Origin: Naumovozyma dairenensis CBS 421
Lineage: Eukaryota > Ascomycota > Saccharomycetes > Saccharomycetales > Saccharomycetaceae
NCBI RefSeq assembly: GCF_000227115.2
Contig: NC_016484.1
Location: forward strand, 62,001 to 126,000
Direction: 5' to 3'
Length of the DNA: 64,000 bases
Position numbers and translations under genes: made by a program. The stretch's first letter is position 1, and every line of letters starts with the position of its first letter. Below, piece by piece: positions 10,041 to 20,496 of the stretch. The notes beneath the pieces were generated by a model. That model worked only from the letters and a program-made list of their open reading frames with translations, was not told where the DNA came from and made no database searches.

Positions 10041-12656
10041 TTACAATAGGAAATAACTTAATACTAAAATTCTATTAGAATCGTCGTTATCTTTGATGTT
10101 ATTATTAATGCTATTGTCAGCTTCAATTTTGATTGAATCTGGAATATTTTGAATGTTATCAATGTTTGATAATGAGGATGATGATGATGATGATGATGAT
10201 GACGATAACAAATTTTTGAATATAGAATATGGTTTCTTAATAAAATTAGTTTTAATAAATTCATTAACAGATTTCAAGGCTTCTTTACAAAAATTGATAG
10301 TATTTGAAATAAGATAATTTCCATTATCGCATGAAGAAGAAGAAGATAATTTGGTTAATGCATTTTTTGCAGAATTTGAATTTGAATTTATATCTTCAAT
10401 ATTTGTAAATTCTGGATCTAATTCATTTTTAAAGCTTTCCAAAAATAAAAGGCCATTATTATTGTTACCTTTCGAAGCAATACTTGGGTTTAAATCATTG
10501 ATAGTAGTATCCTTCAGAAGTGAAACGTTATCGTCGTTTTTCTTTGAGATTAATAAAGTATCAAGATTTAAATTTTTTTCCATAGTGAAAATTGATTCCA
10601 TAATGATGATGATTTTAAATGTGAAGAAAGGTAATATGTTACGAAACAACCTATTCCAATCCCCACAGTAAATGAAATACCCCAGATGACCCATTTTTTA
10701 AAGATGATACAATACAAATGAGAATATTCGTAGTTATTATTTTTAATAATTTTCTCCTTGTCTTTATTCTTTGAATGCTTATTTTTTTGATATTTCTTCT
10801 TTTTCTTTTTATGTTTAGTCGTTGTGTTATTCTTGGTATTATCGATTAGGTTTGTTGTATCGTTAATTTTTATAGAAGGGATTGTTTTAAATTGTGATAA
10901 TATTTTTTCTTCCATTTGGTTGATATTTTCAATATCATCTTGAGAAAAGCCAAGTTTTATCAATTCATCATCTTCCATTATATTTTGGAATCCAGATGAT
11001 GCTGATGCTGATGCTGATGATGCTGATGATGATGAAGAAGAGGAAGAAGAAGAAGAAGAAGACCTCGACGAAGAATCTGTGGACGATGAGCATGATGATG
11101 ATGATAGTTCTAAATTATGAATGGCCATTCTTTCCGAGATGATTAATAAAGATTTTAATAATTTATTAATTTTCTCTTTATTATTTANNNNNNNNNNNNN
11201 NNNNNNNTTTAACTTTAATTAGATTGTCGAGGTTGATAATTGGAATGATTGGTAGAGGAGATNAGACGGTGTTATNTTTGGTTATTGANATTTTGGATAT
11301 TCATTTAATAAGATATCAATCCTTTAATTCTTGAATTACAATCAAATAAACCACATGTTTATTCGTATTATTATTATTATTATTATTATTAGTTATGGTT
11401 TGATTCAGGGAATTATTTGAATTTTTATAATTATTATTAATATTTGTAAAATTTGCTAATTCGAAAAGATATTTGAATGGGTTTGGTATTAAGTTATAAA
11501 ATTTTTGACCCAATCTTCCTACAATTAAAATCTTTAATGGTGATACTTTATCTTGATGGGTTGTTAAAGCCAATGGTAGTAAGGAGTTGTTTTTGCTCTT
11601 CTTCTTATTTTTATTCGATGACGGAGAAGGAGAAGAAGAAGTTGAAAGAGATAAGATTGGCATTACGAATGAAGTTGAAGAAGATCCTAAACTTTTTGAC
11701 ATTGACATTGACATGGACATTGACATAGAACCACTATTTGTTGTTGTACTTTCCTCTCCACCATCAAGAAAATTGTCTATTTCATTAGTAGTTATTGTTC
11801 TATTGGTATTGTTGATATTATCAATGTCTATAATCTTATTATGAGTATTATCATTATTCGTATTATTGTTTGCATTCAATGCTTCTAAAGATTTTTGTAA
11901 ATTAATACTGTTTCTTAATGAACCGTGTTTGTCGTTATTATTATTATTATTATTATTATTATTTGCGTCATTTATTTGTTGATTCAATTGATGTAATCTA
12001 ACTAAGAAAAATTATCATTATATTGAATATTATTGTTATTACTGGAGTTTGATTTTGAAAGAATATTTTTATCTAATTCTTCTTCTGAAGTATCACTTGA
12101 TGATGATAAGATTCCCACGTTATTATTATTATTATTATTATGATTACTGATATTAGAATTGTTATTCTTTATGATATCATGTTTTTTTGATTTTGTATAT
12201 CTATGGCATCATTTTTTCAATATTTTGCCATGATTCAGAAATATCTGTCTTTTCGTCATGTTTATTATCACTAGTATCATTATTAATATTATTGTTATTA
12301 TTATTTTCTTGAATATCCAAATCCATATCCAAATTCATATTAATATCTATATCATGGTTGTTTCCCAAATTTTCATTGTCTAATATTTGCAATATGGATA
12401 AATGAGGATTTAGAAGGGTTCTATTTGTATTTGTATTTGTATTTGTATTTGTATTTGTATTTGTATTTGTATTATTGTTATTATCTGACATATTCAAAGC
12501 AGCGGCAAATGAAGAAGACGACGATGAAGATGATGAAGGGCGAATGGAAGAAAATTTTTGGGTACTATTTACTGTACTGCTGTATGGCATATTTCGTTCA
12601 TTGGAATTAGAATTGGGTTTAAATTTAGTTGTGTTTATAACTTTATGAGGGTGCAT
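10041..12656 (-). CDS. ATG32: Mitophagy receptor Atg32, frame broken by sequencing-type indels and a gap
   Basis: Several minus-strand frames make one gene. Segment 12656-12201 starts MHPHKVINTTKF and ends with SESWQNI, which contains the Atg8-interacting WxxI motif (12219-12230). Segment about 11996-11316 has SFVMPILSLS and ILIVGRLGQKFYNLIPNPFK, matching the yeast Atg32 core. Fragments around a 20-N gap follow. Segment 11128-10568 carries the outer-membrane anchor WGISFTVGIGIGCFVTYY (about 10631-10693). Segment to 10041 ends SNRILVLSYFLL, like yeast SNRILALGYILL. Frame changes near 12182-12215, 12010 and 10577 fall in A/T homopolymers, and three single N bases lie at 11263-11289. Conserved ends and motifs argue for an intact gene with assembly errors. 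It is longer than yeast Atg32 (529 residues) because of Asn, Ser and Met-Ser repeats. Atg32 sits in the outer mitochondrial membrane and recruits Atg11 and Atg8. Confidence 0.88.
11188..11207. other. Assembly gap (20 N) inside ATG32
   Basis: Twenty N bases interrupt the central part of ATG32; single N bases follow at 11263, 11276 and 11289. Frame is lost on both sides, so consensus quality here is poor. Confidence 0.95.
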
Positions 12657-13155
12657 ATTGGGGATCTAAATTGGGTGCCGTATCTTAATAATATGTATAA
12701 CAATTACTCTGGAATAAGAAGCACGTAACGTTAATTGAAGCTCTGTGAAAAGTTAGTTTATGGAGATAAAAAAGTGGGAGATACACAGAGAGGGAAAAAG
12801 AAGCAGATATGAAATTAGAAAAACGAATCAAATCACTGGTCAAATGCACAATCGGCTAATCAACGAGGTACGTAGTAAGTTAGTCTATTAGACTATGAAC
12901 CTGTAATATCTTGCCTACTTGTGAAGTAATAATATGGGTAATCTAATCCTGTGTTATTTTTTATCTATACTATTGCAGAATATATGAGATATCGTTGGGT
13001 CTTTTGTTTCTTTATAATCTTTCAGTACAATCAAATGGATAATGAACGTACTAAAGTACTAAAGAATGTCTTGGAGTCAATATATATATATATATATATA
13101 TATATAGTGGTCATCCATCCATCCAGATCTTTCTTTCTTTCTTCTTTGTTCCTCT

Positions 13156-13440
13156 CAGGCATGTTACGGGTTCGGCTAGGGGGTAGGGTAGGCGCGATTT
13201 TTTCTCCCAAAATTTAGGCCAGGAGTAGGGGTAGAAATTTCCAATTTTAGGCTACAAGTAGGGATAGAAAAAAAAAATTGGTTCCGGGTCAAGTGCCAGA
13301 AACGAGAAAAGGCCGCCCAAAAATATTTTGGCTAGAACCAGGGGGGGAGGCTAGAATGTTTTTGAAGTAGGGTAGAAACCAGGCTAGGAAGGGCCAAAAG
13401 AGGGTGGGCTAGAAAATTATTTCTACCTGTAACATGCCTG
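13156..13440. mobile_element. Candidate short element with 16-bp terminal inverted repeats
   Basis: The left end CAGGCATGTTACGGGT (13156-13171) and right end ACCTGTAACATGCCTG (13425-13440) are inverted repeats matching at 15 of 16 positions. The 285-bp interior is strongly G-rich on the plus strand and repeats GGCTAGAA and GTAGGG(G)TAGAAA motifs. It encodes nothing obvious. A MITE-like or hairpin element is possible; no clear target-site duplication was seen. Called with modest confidence from the ends alone. Confidence 0.4.
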
Positions 13441-13453
13441 GTCCCTCCGTCGC

Positions 13454-13517
13454 CTTATCATCTTATCATCTTATCATCTTATCATCTTATCATCTTATCA
13501 TCTTATCATCTTATCAT
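13454..13517 (+). repeat. Eight perfect tandem copies of CTTATCAT (GATAAG array)
   Basis: 64 bp of exact 8-bp repeats. Each unit contains CTTATC, the reverse complement of the GATA-factor core GATAAG. It lies about 800-860 bp upstream of the ATG32 start. Either a plain minisatellite or an amplified nitrogen-responsive site array. Confidence 0.9.
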
Positions 13518-13683
13518 CACAGCCGCTCCCTCTGGCCCATCGCCCATCCACCGGGGCACTGATACGTCTGTACGTAGATTAGTAGCTGAACGCATCACGT
13601 GACTGGGAGTCAATTTCCGTCGTTTGTGTTTCCCCCCCGGATTAGGGCTGTCATGTCTTACCCTCATCAAGGTGTCATAATGA

Positions 13684-13700
13684 GGGTGTCTGGGTGTCTG
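13684..13700 (+). promoter_or_regulatory. Rap1 / telomere-repeat-like tract
   Basis: GGGTGTCTGGGTGTCTG is 17 bases of perfect (TCTGGGTG)n, the telomere repeat known from Naumovozyma castellii; its complement contains ACACCCAGACACC, a Rap1-type site. Confidence 0.55.
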
Positions 13701-14004
13701 ACGCTTCTCCACATCTGAGCGTCTCTGTGTATTTGTGTGACGGCAACATAGTCCTGTCTGGCAGCGGGATTGTTCATTTTGTTGTTTGAATTGTGTTTAT
13801 TAAAGTATTTGATTACCTTGTTACGTCCTTCGTTACGTAGTTCTATGTTATTACATAAACTACATATGCAGGATATAAGATATCCTTGCCTCTTATATAT
13901 TATATCCCTTGGAAGAATCTCGATTCTTCTCCTTGTTTGTCTAACTAAACACAGGCTATGAATCCGCGACCTCTATCACGGATACCTACCAAAGCTCACT
14001 TCAG

Positions 14005-14040
<36 letters not shown>

Positions 14041-14126
14041 CGTCTATCTCTGTCTATTAATACTTTACTATACATACATACATACATACATACATACATA
14101 CATACATACATACATACATACATACA
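14005..14126. repeat. Microsatellites (CA)n(TA)n and (CATA)n
   Basis: A (CA)n run turns into (TA)n at 14005-14040, and about 14 CATA units occupy 14071-14126. Located just downstream of PAN6 on its 3' side. Confidence 0.9.
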
Positions 14127-14259
14127 AATTGTACTATAACAGTGCTACTTGTCTCTATCATGTTATATGGTACAATAGGGCAACCACAACTTATAATAGG
14201 GCCTGTAATAAGGTCATGCCAGGGTAGGTTACCCATTGCATGCTTCAATCCCGTTATCT

Positions 14260-15183
14260 TTATATCAAAATATTGTCAATCAATCTGACTACAGTGTTTG
14301 AATTTGCACGGTCTTTCAAATAAATTGCACAACTTAACACCACATTCGGTGTTTGTGTGGTGGTTGTACGAGTTGGAACGGTATCTACTTCCTTTAAAGT
14401 CTTGAAATCAGCAATAGAAATGTAATCAACTTCGAAATCACCGCTATCAATGAAAGGTTGCCAAACATCCTCAATAGACTTCATAATATCCTCTCTTGAT
14501 CTTCCTACATGTAATTGACCCTCCTTTAATCCACGATAAATATTCGAGGCTATTTTCAATGATTCTTCACATAAATATTTATTTCTACTACTTAAAGCTA
14601 ACCCAGATTTTTCATCTCTAATAATAGGCATCATAACTAACTTAGTATTAACAAATAATTCTTTACACATAGTATCCAATACAATAAATTGTTGAATATC
14701 CTTTTGACCAAAATAGGCTACATTAGGACTAACAATATTTAACAATTTCATAACAACTGTAGCAACACCACGGAAAAAATTGGGTCTTGTCTTACCTTCT
14801 AACATTTCACTCAACCCCAACACAGTAACAAAGGGACCTCTCTGTTCTTCCACATTTAATGGGATTCCCTGAGGATACATCACATGAGCATTAGGAGCAA
14901 ATAAAATGTTTACTCCTAAACTTACTAACATTGTGATATCTTCATCCATGGTACGAGGATATTTATCTAAATCTTCAGTAGGAGCAAATTGTGAAGGATT
15001 CACAAAGATACTTACCACTGTAAATTCATTATCTTTAAGCGATTGAGAAATTAATGATTTATGTCCCTCATGAAGACATCCCATAGTAGCGACAAACCCT
15101 ACACTACTACCACCACCACCACCATTCGTAATAACATTGTTTCTCCATTCACGGACTTCCTCTACTGTATGTAAAATCTTCAT
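14260..15183 (-). CDS. PAN6: Pantothenate synthetase (pantoate-beta-alanine ligase)
   Basis: 307 residues, close to yeast Pan6 (309). It joins pantoate to beta-alanine using ATP, the last step of pantothenate (vitamin B5) synthesis before coenzyme A. Visible motifs are the HxGH nucleotide-binding signature in MGCLHEGHKSL (His38-His41), SIFVNPSQF and TEDLDKYPRTMDED (pantoate/ATP site), YFGQKDIQQ and LALSSRNKYL. Start ATG at 15183 gives the usual N-terminus a few residues before the first strand; the poly-Gly insert at 21-25 is local. Between ATG32 and NDC80 as in YIL146C-YIL145C-YIL144W. Fully intact. Confidence 0.97.
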   Translation of the reverse strand: MKILHTVEEVREWRNNVITNGGGGGSSVGFVATMGCLHEGHKSLISQSLKDNEFTVVSIFVNPSQFAPTEDLDKYPRTMDEDITMLVSLGVNILFAPNAHVMYPQGIPLNVEEQRGPFVTVLGLSEMLEGKTRPNFFRGVATVVMKLLNIVSPNVAYFGQKDIQQFIVLDTMCKELFVNTKLVMMPIIRDEKSGLALSSRNKYLCEESLKIASNIYRGLKEGQLHVGRSREDIMKSIEDVWQPFIDSGDFEVDYISIADFKTLKEVDTVPTRTTTTQTPNVVLSCAIYLKDRANSNTVVRLIDNILI

Positions 15184-15558
15184 ATCAATTCACTCTGATG
15201 GGCGTAATTGCTTAACTGCCTATCTAAAAGTCCAATATACACCTCAACTGCTATATGTAAAACCTCATTTATTTCATTCAACCATCGATCTATCGATTCA
15301 TCATCGATTCATCATCGATTTTTTTCTCGAAGACGAAAAGCTCGCGAAATTTCATCCATAACAACAACCCAAAAAAATGTAAATACCAAACAAATACCTA
15401 CGTAGTTTACAAACAAACAAATAAACAAATACAGATACAAGAAAAGATGGTTTCATCAATAACCAACACTTCAATACCAAAGAGTATATAAATTTATCAA
15501 CTGTCTCTAGATTTATTTATATACCATTTTCAACTCATCTTATACATGCCGCTACGAT
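15184..15558. promoter_or_regulatory. Divergent PAN6 / NDC80 promoter
   Basis: 375 bp. A TCATCGAT motif is repeated at about 15290-15320. A CGCGAAA core (SCB-like, bound by SBF in yeast) lies at 15343-15349, about 210 bp before NDC80. Otherwise A-rich leader sequence towards NDC80. Confidence 0.4.
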
Positions 15559-15608
15559 ATGGCAAACGTTAATATAACTTCTTCAAATGATATCAACAGG
15601 CGAGGAAT

Positions 15609-15641
<33 letters not shown>

Positions 15642-17946
15642 TTTACAATCTCAAATTCCTCAATTCGCATCCTCCTCTAATATAACAAATATGAAAAGAA
15701 GAAATAGTGCAACCACAAATTCTAACATTAATAACAACAATAATAACATGGGACTTTCAGAATTAATGAATAGAGGTTATATGAATAATTCTGATCTACT
15801 ACACTCCACCACCAATAATAATAATAATAATAATAATAATAAGAAACGCAAAGCAAGATCTACAGTCGCTTCTGGTCGTTTGAACTTTAATTCAACTGAT
15901 CAAGATGGTATAACGAATCTTCGGAGAAGAAGAAGAAGAAGTACAAGTAATAATAGTATAGGTACATCAATAAGGCAATCAACATTACCACAACAGAAAA
16001 GATGGTCTTTAAATAATAATACATCAATTGGAAACTCACTATTATTATTTCAATCTAAATCAACAACTGGTACAACAACAACAACAAATAGAGATCCAAG
16101 ACCATTAAGAGATAAAAATTTCCAAAATGCAATTCAACAAGAAATTTTCGATTATTTAATTGAAAATAAATTCGATTTACAAACAAATCATCCAATATCA
16201 ATTAAATCATTAAGACAACCAACTCAAAAATTCTTTATAATATTATTTAAATGGCTCTATAATAGATTAGACCAAGGTTATTCATTCGTATCCAAATCCA
16301 TCGAGAATGAAGTATATCACCTTTTGAAAAATTTACAATATCCATATTTGGAAACAATTAATCGATCACAAATTTCTGCCGTCGGTGGTGGTACTAATTG
16401 GTACAAATTTCTAGGGATGATCCATTGGTTAGTGAAAATCAATATTAATTTAGAAACCTCTTTAACAAAACTTGATGAACAAAATTCACTCTTAAAGGAT
16501 AATAATACACAAGATTTTACAATCTTGAATCAACCTTTGAAAACTTTAGATGAACAAGATCAAAGACAAGAAAAATATGAATTAATAGTCGAAAAATTAT
16601 TCATAGATTATATCACTGAATCATATCAAAGTTTTTTGAAACTTGAAGATAATTATCAACCATATATGATTAAATTAACTAATGGATTTAATAAATTTAT
16701 TCATATTATTGAAATTGATATTAAAAATTTACAATTGAATAATAAGTCCATTTTCACAAAATATCAAAATTTAATTGAAATGAGTCAAAAATTGAAAATT
16801 TCCAAGAAAAAATTTAATGCATTACAATTAGATTTAACTAAATTTCAAAATTATATTAATACAATGGAATTTAAATCTCATGAATGGCCTAAAAAATTAG
16901 AAAGAATGAATGACGAACGAGAAAGAAAACAACAAGAAATCAAATCAATTGAATTAGAAATTTCCAATCTTGAAAAAAAATTAAATGATAAAAACTTTTC
17001 CATTGAAAATATTGATTTAAAAAATGAAAGGAAAAATAAACTTATAACTCAATTAGATCTCCTATCTATTGAAAATGATAAATTGATCGTGGTTTTGAAA
17101 AATAAAAAAATAGAATGTGAAAAAAATTTTAAGAATATGATTAATACAATTAATCAATATCATACAATCATTGATAATTTAATATTGGCACGAAATAACA
17201 TTTCAGAACATTATCGTATAAAGGAAAAAAATAATGTAGAAACTTTTGAAGATCGTGATAAGATAAAGAAAGATGACCTCATAATAAAAATCAAGTCGAA
17301 ATATCAAGATTATATTACAAAGGGTTTGATAAATAACATTATTGAAGAGGGTGAATCTGAACCTGAATCTGAAACAGACCCTACAACATTTAATTATGGA
17401 ACTTTCTTCAATAATGATATTGAAACATTTTCAATCAATGGAACGATACGAAATCATATTTTAAAATTAAATGAACAAATTCAAATTCAAATTGAATCCA
17501 TACAAAACGAAAATAAACAAATTGAAGATTCTATTGCGCAATTAAAACACAACATAAATGAAAATAATATCATAAATGATTCATTAGAAGAAGATCTTTT
17601 CAATTTAAATTCAGAATTTGAATTAAATAAGCAACAAAATGAAAATGATCTTATAACACAAAGAATTGAAATTGAAAAATTCGAAAGGAAAATCTCAGAT
17701 ACGAAAAAGGAAATAGATTCCAAGATTATATCTGCAAATCAATTAGTTAAAAGTACAAAACTGAAACATCAAGAATTCCAAAGAGATATTACTAATCAAA
17801 GAGAATCTTTACAAAGGAAAATCATTGATATTATTGAGGTCGCTACGGATTTCAAATTTGACATTCAAAAATTAATAGAATCAAAAGATATTGATATCAC
17901 CAATTTACTAAAAGAACTCGACATTGATGACTTCGGATCCTCATAA
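15559..17946 (+). CDS. NDC80: Kinetochore Ndc80 complex subunit Ndc80/Hec1
   Basis: 795 residues (yeast 691). The basic, disordered N-tail (1-190) is expanded by poly-Gln (20-30) and poly-Asn tracts. The calponin-homology microtubule-binding domain begins at DPRPLRDKNFQNAIQQEIFD (about 181) and runs through ISIKSLRQPTQKFFIILFKW and GTNWYKFLGMIHWLV (about 275-290). A long coiled coil follows from about 350 to the end, where Ndc80 pairs with Nuf2 and meets Spc24/Spc25. It couples kinetochores to microtubules in mitosis. Start ATG at 15559 is the first in frame. The downstream neighbour is normally SSL2; here a cell-wall gene intervenes. A degenerate copy of codons around 364-389 is found at about 54005-54095. 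Confidence 0.97.
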
Positions 17947-19314
17947 TGAAAGAAAGATGGACACAAACCTGCCGGCTTTTTATTGTTATTCAATCAGTAC
18001 GTAGAGACTATTGAATTTACTGTTATTCATGTTCTATAGTGTATTTTAAGAAAGTAGTATCCATATTCCTAAAAACAATTACCTCCGTAATACTCCAAAC
18101 ACATACGTACGTACGTAGGTATGCACCAATTGGCACCAATTTTTTTAAGTGTAGAGTAAATTTGACTATTACTTACTAGATATACAGTATGGCCTTCTTG
18201 ATCAACTAACTAACTGAGTACTATACATCACTCTCTTCTCATATACATAGATAGCCTCAATAATCGGCTGATGCTACCATAGAGCATTTGCTAATGCCAA
18301 AAAAAGGGTAGGGCCTTAAACAGGCCTAAGACGGATTGGATTATTGGTCAATCCTAAGGGATTGCGGGCCAAACCTACTTTTTTACCATCCAGTGCTAAT
18401 CCAATCTATCTTCAATTATTGCATGAAAGATTAGTAGTACAAGATCAATAGCAAAATCATGAAGACTAATGGATTTTTTTCAGAACAGAAAAGAAAAGTA
18501 GCCCTCGAGGACTCTAGATCAACTAAAAGAGGAACTTAATACACCTTTAAAATGACTTACTTCAATATACTAAGAAATAGACGCCATGGAAGTGAGTTAA
18601 AATAAAATGTACCTCATATAACTTATAATGAAATACAGTATAAAATCATATTGTACGAGCATTATTACTTCATTTTATTTTTCAATCCTTGTCCCAATAC
18701 ATGACCAGAATAGACCAACCCTATTCTCAAACCATTAATCCCAAATTAAGATCAATGGGATTCCCAATCCGTCTCAGTCATGTATGGTACAGGCCTGTAC
18801 TACCTACCTGTGTGAAGAATAGAGTTTCAAATCTGCAGGCGGCTCTTCGCGGGCCCCCTGCAATTTAACAAAATTGGAAAAATACAGTCAGGACATTTGC
18901 TGAAATAACAATGACTGCAATGGATACTATCTTCTGATATATGTTTGTATGTACGTACACACTGCTTCACCACTAAAACATTGTAACTCCTCAAACTTGC
19001 AGAAGGTTTTGCTTGTTTTCGATAGAGGCACTAATCAACCATGATTATAACTGAATTTAGAAGGGATGTTGATTCACCGCATTGCCTTGATGCGTCCGGA
19101 GTCAGTACGTAGGATAGGACATGCACGTCCATTCAAAGCTAAATTAACAAATAAACTTTCCAAGATGCATTGTGAACTCAATAGATTGGCCATTCTGAAA
19201 ACGTTTTGCTGCGATTTCTCTGGGGTATCCATCTCAGTATATATTCCCTCTTGAGTATATAATGTTAATAATTTAGCTACTATGAGATCAATCAATACAA
19301 AGAAAGAAACAACA
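17947..19314. other. Intergenic region between NDC80 and the first cell-wall gene
   Basis: About 1.37 kb. The first part holds an imperfect inverted repeat (18320-18339 against 18764-18798). From about 18950 to 19314 the sequence is homologous, in inverted orientation, to the flank of the second cell-wall gene (52768 to about 53115), so promoter DNA was duplicated with the gene. No other gene seen. Confidence 0.6.
18320..18798. repeat. Imperfect inverted repeat bounding about 480 bp
   Basis: Left arm ACAGGCCTAAGACGGATTGG (18320-18339). The reverse complement of 18764-18798 carries AGACGGATTGG and ACAGGCCT separated by about 16 extra bases. Inner sequence beyond the arms stays weakly similar for about 25 bp. 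It could be the remains of a short transposon. Evidence is limited to the arms. Confidence 0.35.
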
Positions 19315-20496
19315 ATNNNNNNNNNNNNNNNNNNNNNNNNNNNNNNNNNNNNNNNNNNNNNNNNNNNNNNNNNNNNNNNNNNNNNNNNNNNNNNNNNNNN
19401 NNNNNNNNNNNNNNNNNNNNNNNNNNNNNNNNNNNNNNNNNNNNNNNNNNNNNNNNNNNNNNNNNNNNNNNNNNNNNNNNNNNNNNNNNNNNNNNNNNNN
19501 NNNNNNNNNNNNNNNNNNNNNNNNNNNNNNNNNNNNNNNNNNNNNNNNNNNNNNNNNNNNNNNNNNNNNNNNNNNNNNNNNNNNNNNNNNNNNNNNNNNN
19601 NNNNNNNNNNNNNNNNNNNNNNNNNNNNNNNNNNNNNNNNNNNNNNNNNNNNNNNNNNNNNNNNNNNNNNNNNNNNNNNNNNNNNNNNNNNNNNNNNNNN
19701 NNNNNTTACGCTTTCAAGTTCAGTTACTGGTGGAGGCTGTATTGCATTTCTTGGGGGCATTGCTTCATTTTCTCTTGACTCGACGAAGGAAATAGACCAA
19801 ACGTTTTGGGTTCAATCTGGAGTGGAGTTCCATATCATTCGTGGTTCATATACAAACCCTTTAATATTTCGAGGATTTGGTGAAGGCTCATCCATCTTCT
19901 ATGCCGTATCGGATCAAACAAAAATACAGAATTGGAATTATGATTCTGCAACTGGTTCCATGATCATTAACACAAGCTCCTCTGGTGCTTCATCAGATAT
20001 AATTAATATAGATCTCGGCCCAGGTTATAACGCATCACTATTTACTGTCAGGTTCAGCACAACAGGAATTAGTAATAGCAACGTATGGCAAGTTTCTATC
20101 GCAGTTAAATATAATGGGGAATCGCCGGAAACGACTCCGCCTTCTGAATGTAGGTTACCAAGTAGCATGGATTATGGTCAATGCTCGGTTCTTCACCTTT
20201 CTAGTTCCTCATCTCTCCCACCACCATCATCGTCATTATCATCATCATCTTCTTCTTCATCAATCAAAGCCACACAAGTTTCATCTAGTCTAAAGTCAAC
20301 CCAAGCATCTTTAAATGAACGTGAAACAAGCTCGAGGTGTAGTAGTACAAATACAAAGACTGAATTTGAAACTACAATTTACACAACCCATCGGGAATAC
20401 GTTACTGGGACCCACTCGCTACCAATCACACTTTCTTCTACAGTAGTAACATATTTTGTTACTGTAAACCAAATGGAGACAATGTCGATTAGCTAA
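19315..20496 (+). CDS. Hyr/Iff/Awp-like cell-wall protein, copy A (interrupted by assembly gap)
   Basis: Start is taken at the ATN at 19315, where the paralogous copy B begins; the in-frame ATG at 19282 is excluded because the matching leader in copy B has a stop. Most of the N-terminal half is lost in a 389-N gap. The visible part resumes at TLSSSVTGGGCIAFLGG and continues through the end of a beta-helical Hyphal_reg_CWP-type domain (SDIINIDLGPGYNASLFTV), then a Cys-containing spacer (ECRLPSSMDYGQCSVLHL), a Ser-rich stalk and a Thr/Ser end. No hydrophobic GPI-attachment tail is seen before the stop. Family members are secreted, wall-associated and often adhesive. Not present at this place in S. 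cerevisiae. About 80-85% similar to copy B. Confidence 0.8.
   Translation, partial: XXXXXXXXXXXXXXXXXXXXXXXXXXXXXXXXXXXXXXXXXXXXXXXXXXXXXXXXXXXXXXXXXXXXXXXXXXXXXXXXXXXXXXXXXXXXXXXXXXXXXXXXXXXXXXXXXXXXXXXXXXXXXXXXXXXTLSSSVTGGGCIAFLGGIASFSLDSTKEIDQTFWVQSGVEFHIIRGSYTNPLIFRGFGEGSSIFYAVSDQTKIQNWNYDSATGSMIINTSSSGASSDIINIDLGPGYNASLFTVRFSTTGISNSNVWQVSIAVKYNGESPETTPPSECRLPSSMDYGQCSVLHLSSSSSLPPPSSSLSSSSSSSSIKATQVSSSLKSTQASLNERETSSRCSSTNTKTEFETTIYTTHREYVTGTHSLPITLSSTVVTYFVTVNQMETMSIS
19317..19705. other. Assembly gap (389 N) within cell-wall gene copy A
   Basis: The gap starts two bases into the presumed start codon. Copy B spans about 503 bases for the same stretch, so the gap size is probably an estimate or copy A has a deletion. 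Confidence 0.95.

Larger units (their letters stand above)
12657..14259. promoter_or_regulatory. 1.6-kb ATG32 upstream region, repeat-rich
   Basis: ATG32 promoter plus PAN6 3' flank. It contains a (TA)13 tract (13081-13106), a 285-bp element with inverted ends (13156-13440), eight CTTATCAT units (13454-13517), a CACGTGA box near 13597, a Rap1/telomere-like tract (13684-13700), a (CA)n(TA)n tract (14005-14040) and a (CATA)n tract (14071-14126). No conserved coding sequence was recognised. Its length and repeat load stand out from other intergenic regions here. Confidence 0.6.

Noticed and set aside
13558..13640. Centromere-like CACGTGAC box
   Set aside because: No AT-rich CDEII of proper size or CDEIII beside it, and synteny does not predict a centromere.
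13790..13990. Possible Ty LTR remnant
   Set aside because: Only loose resemblance; no TG...CA ends, primer site or flanking duplication seen.
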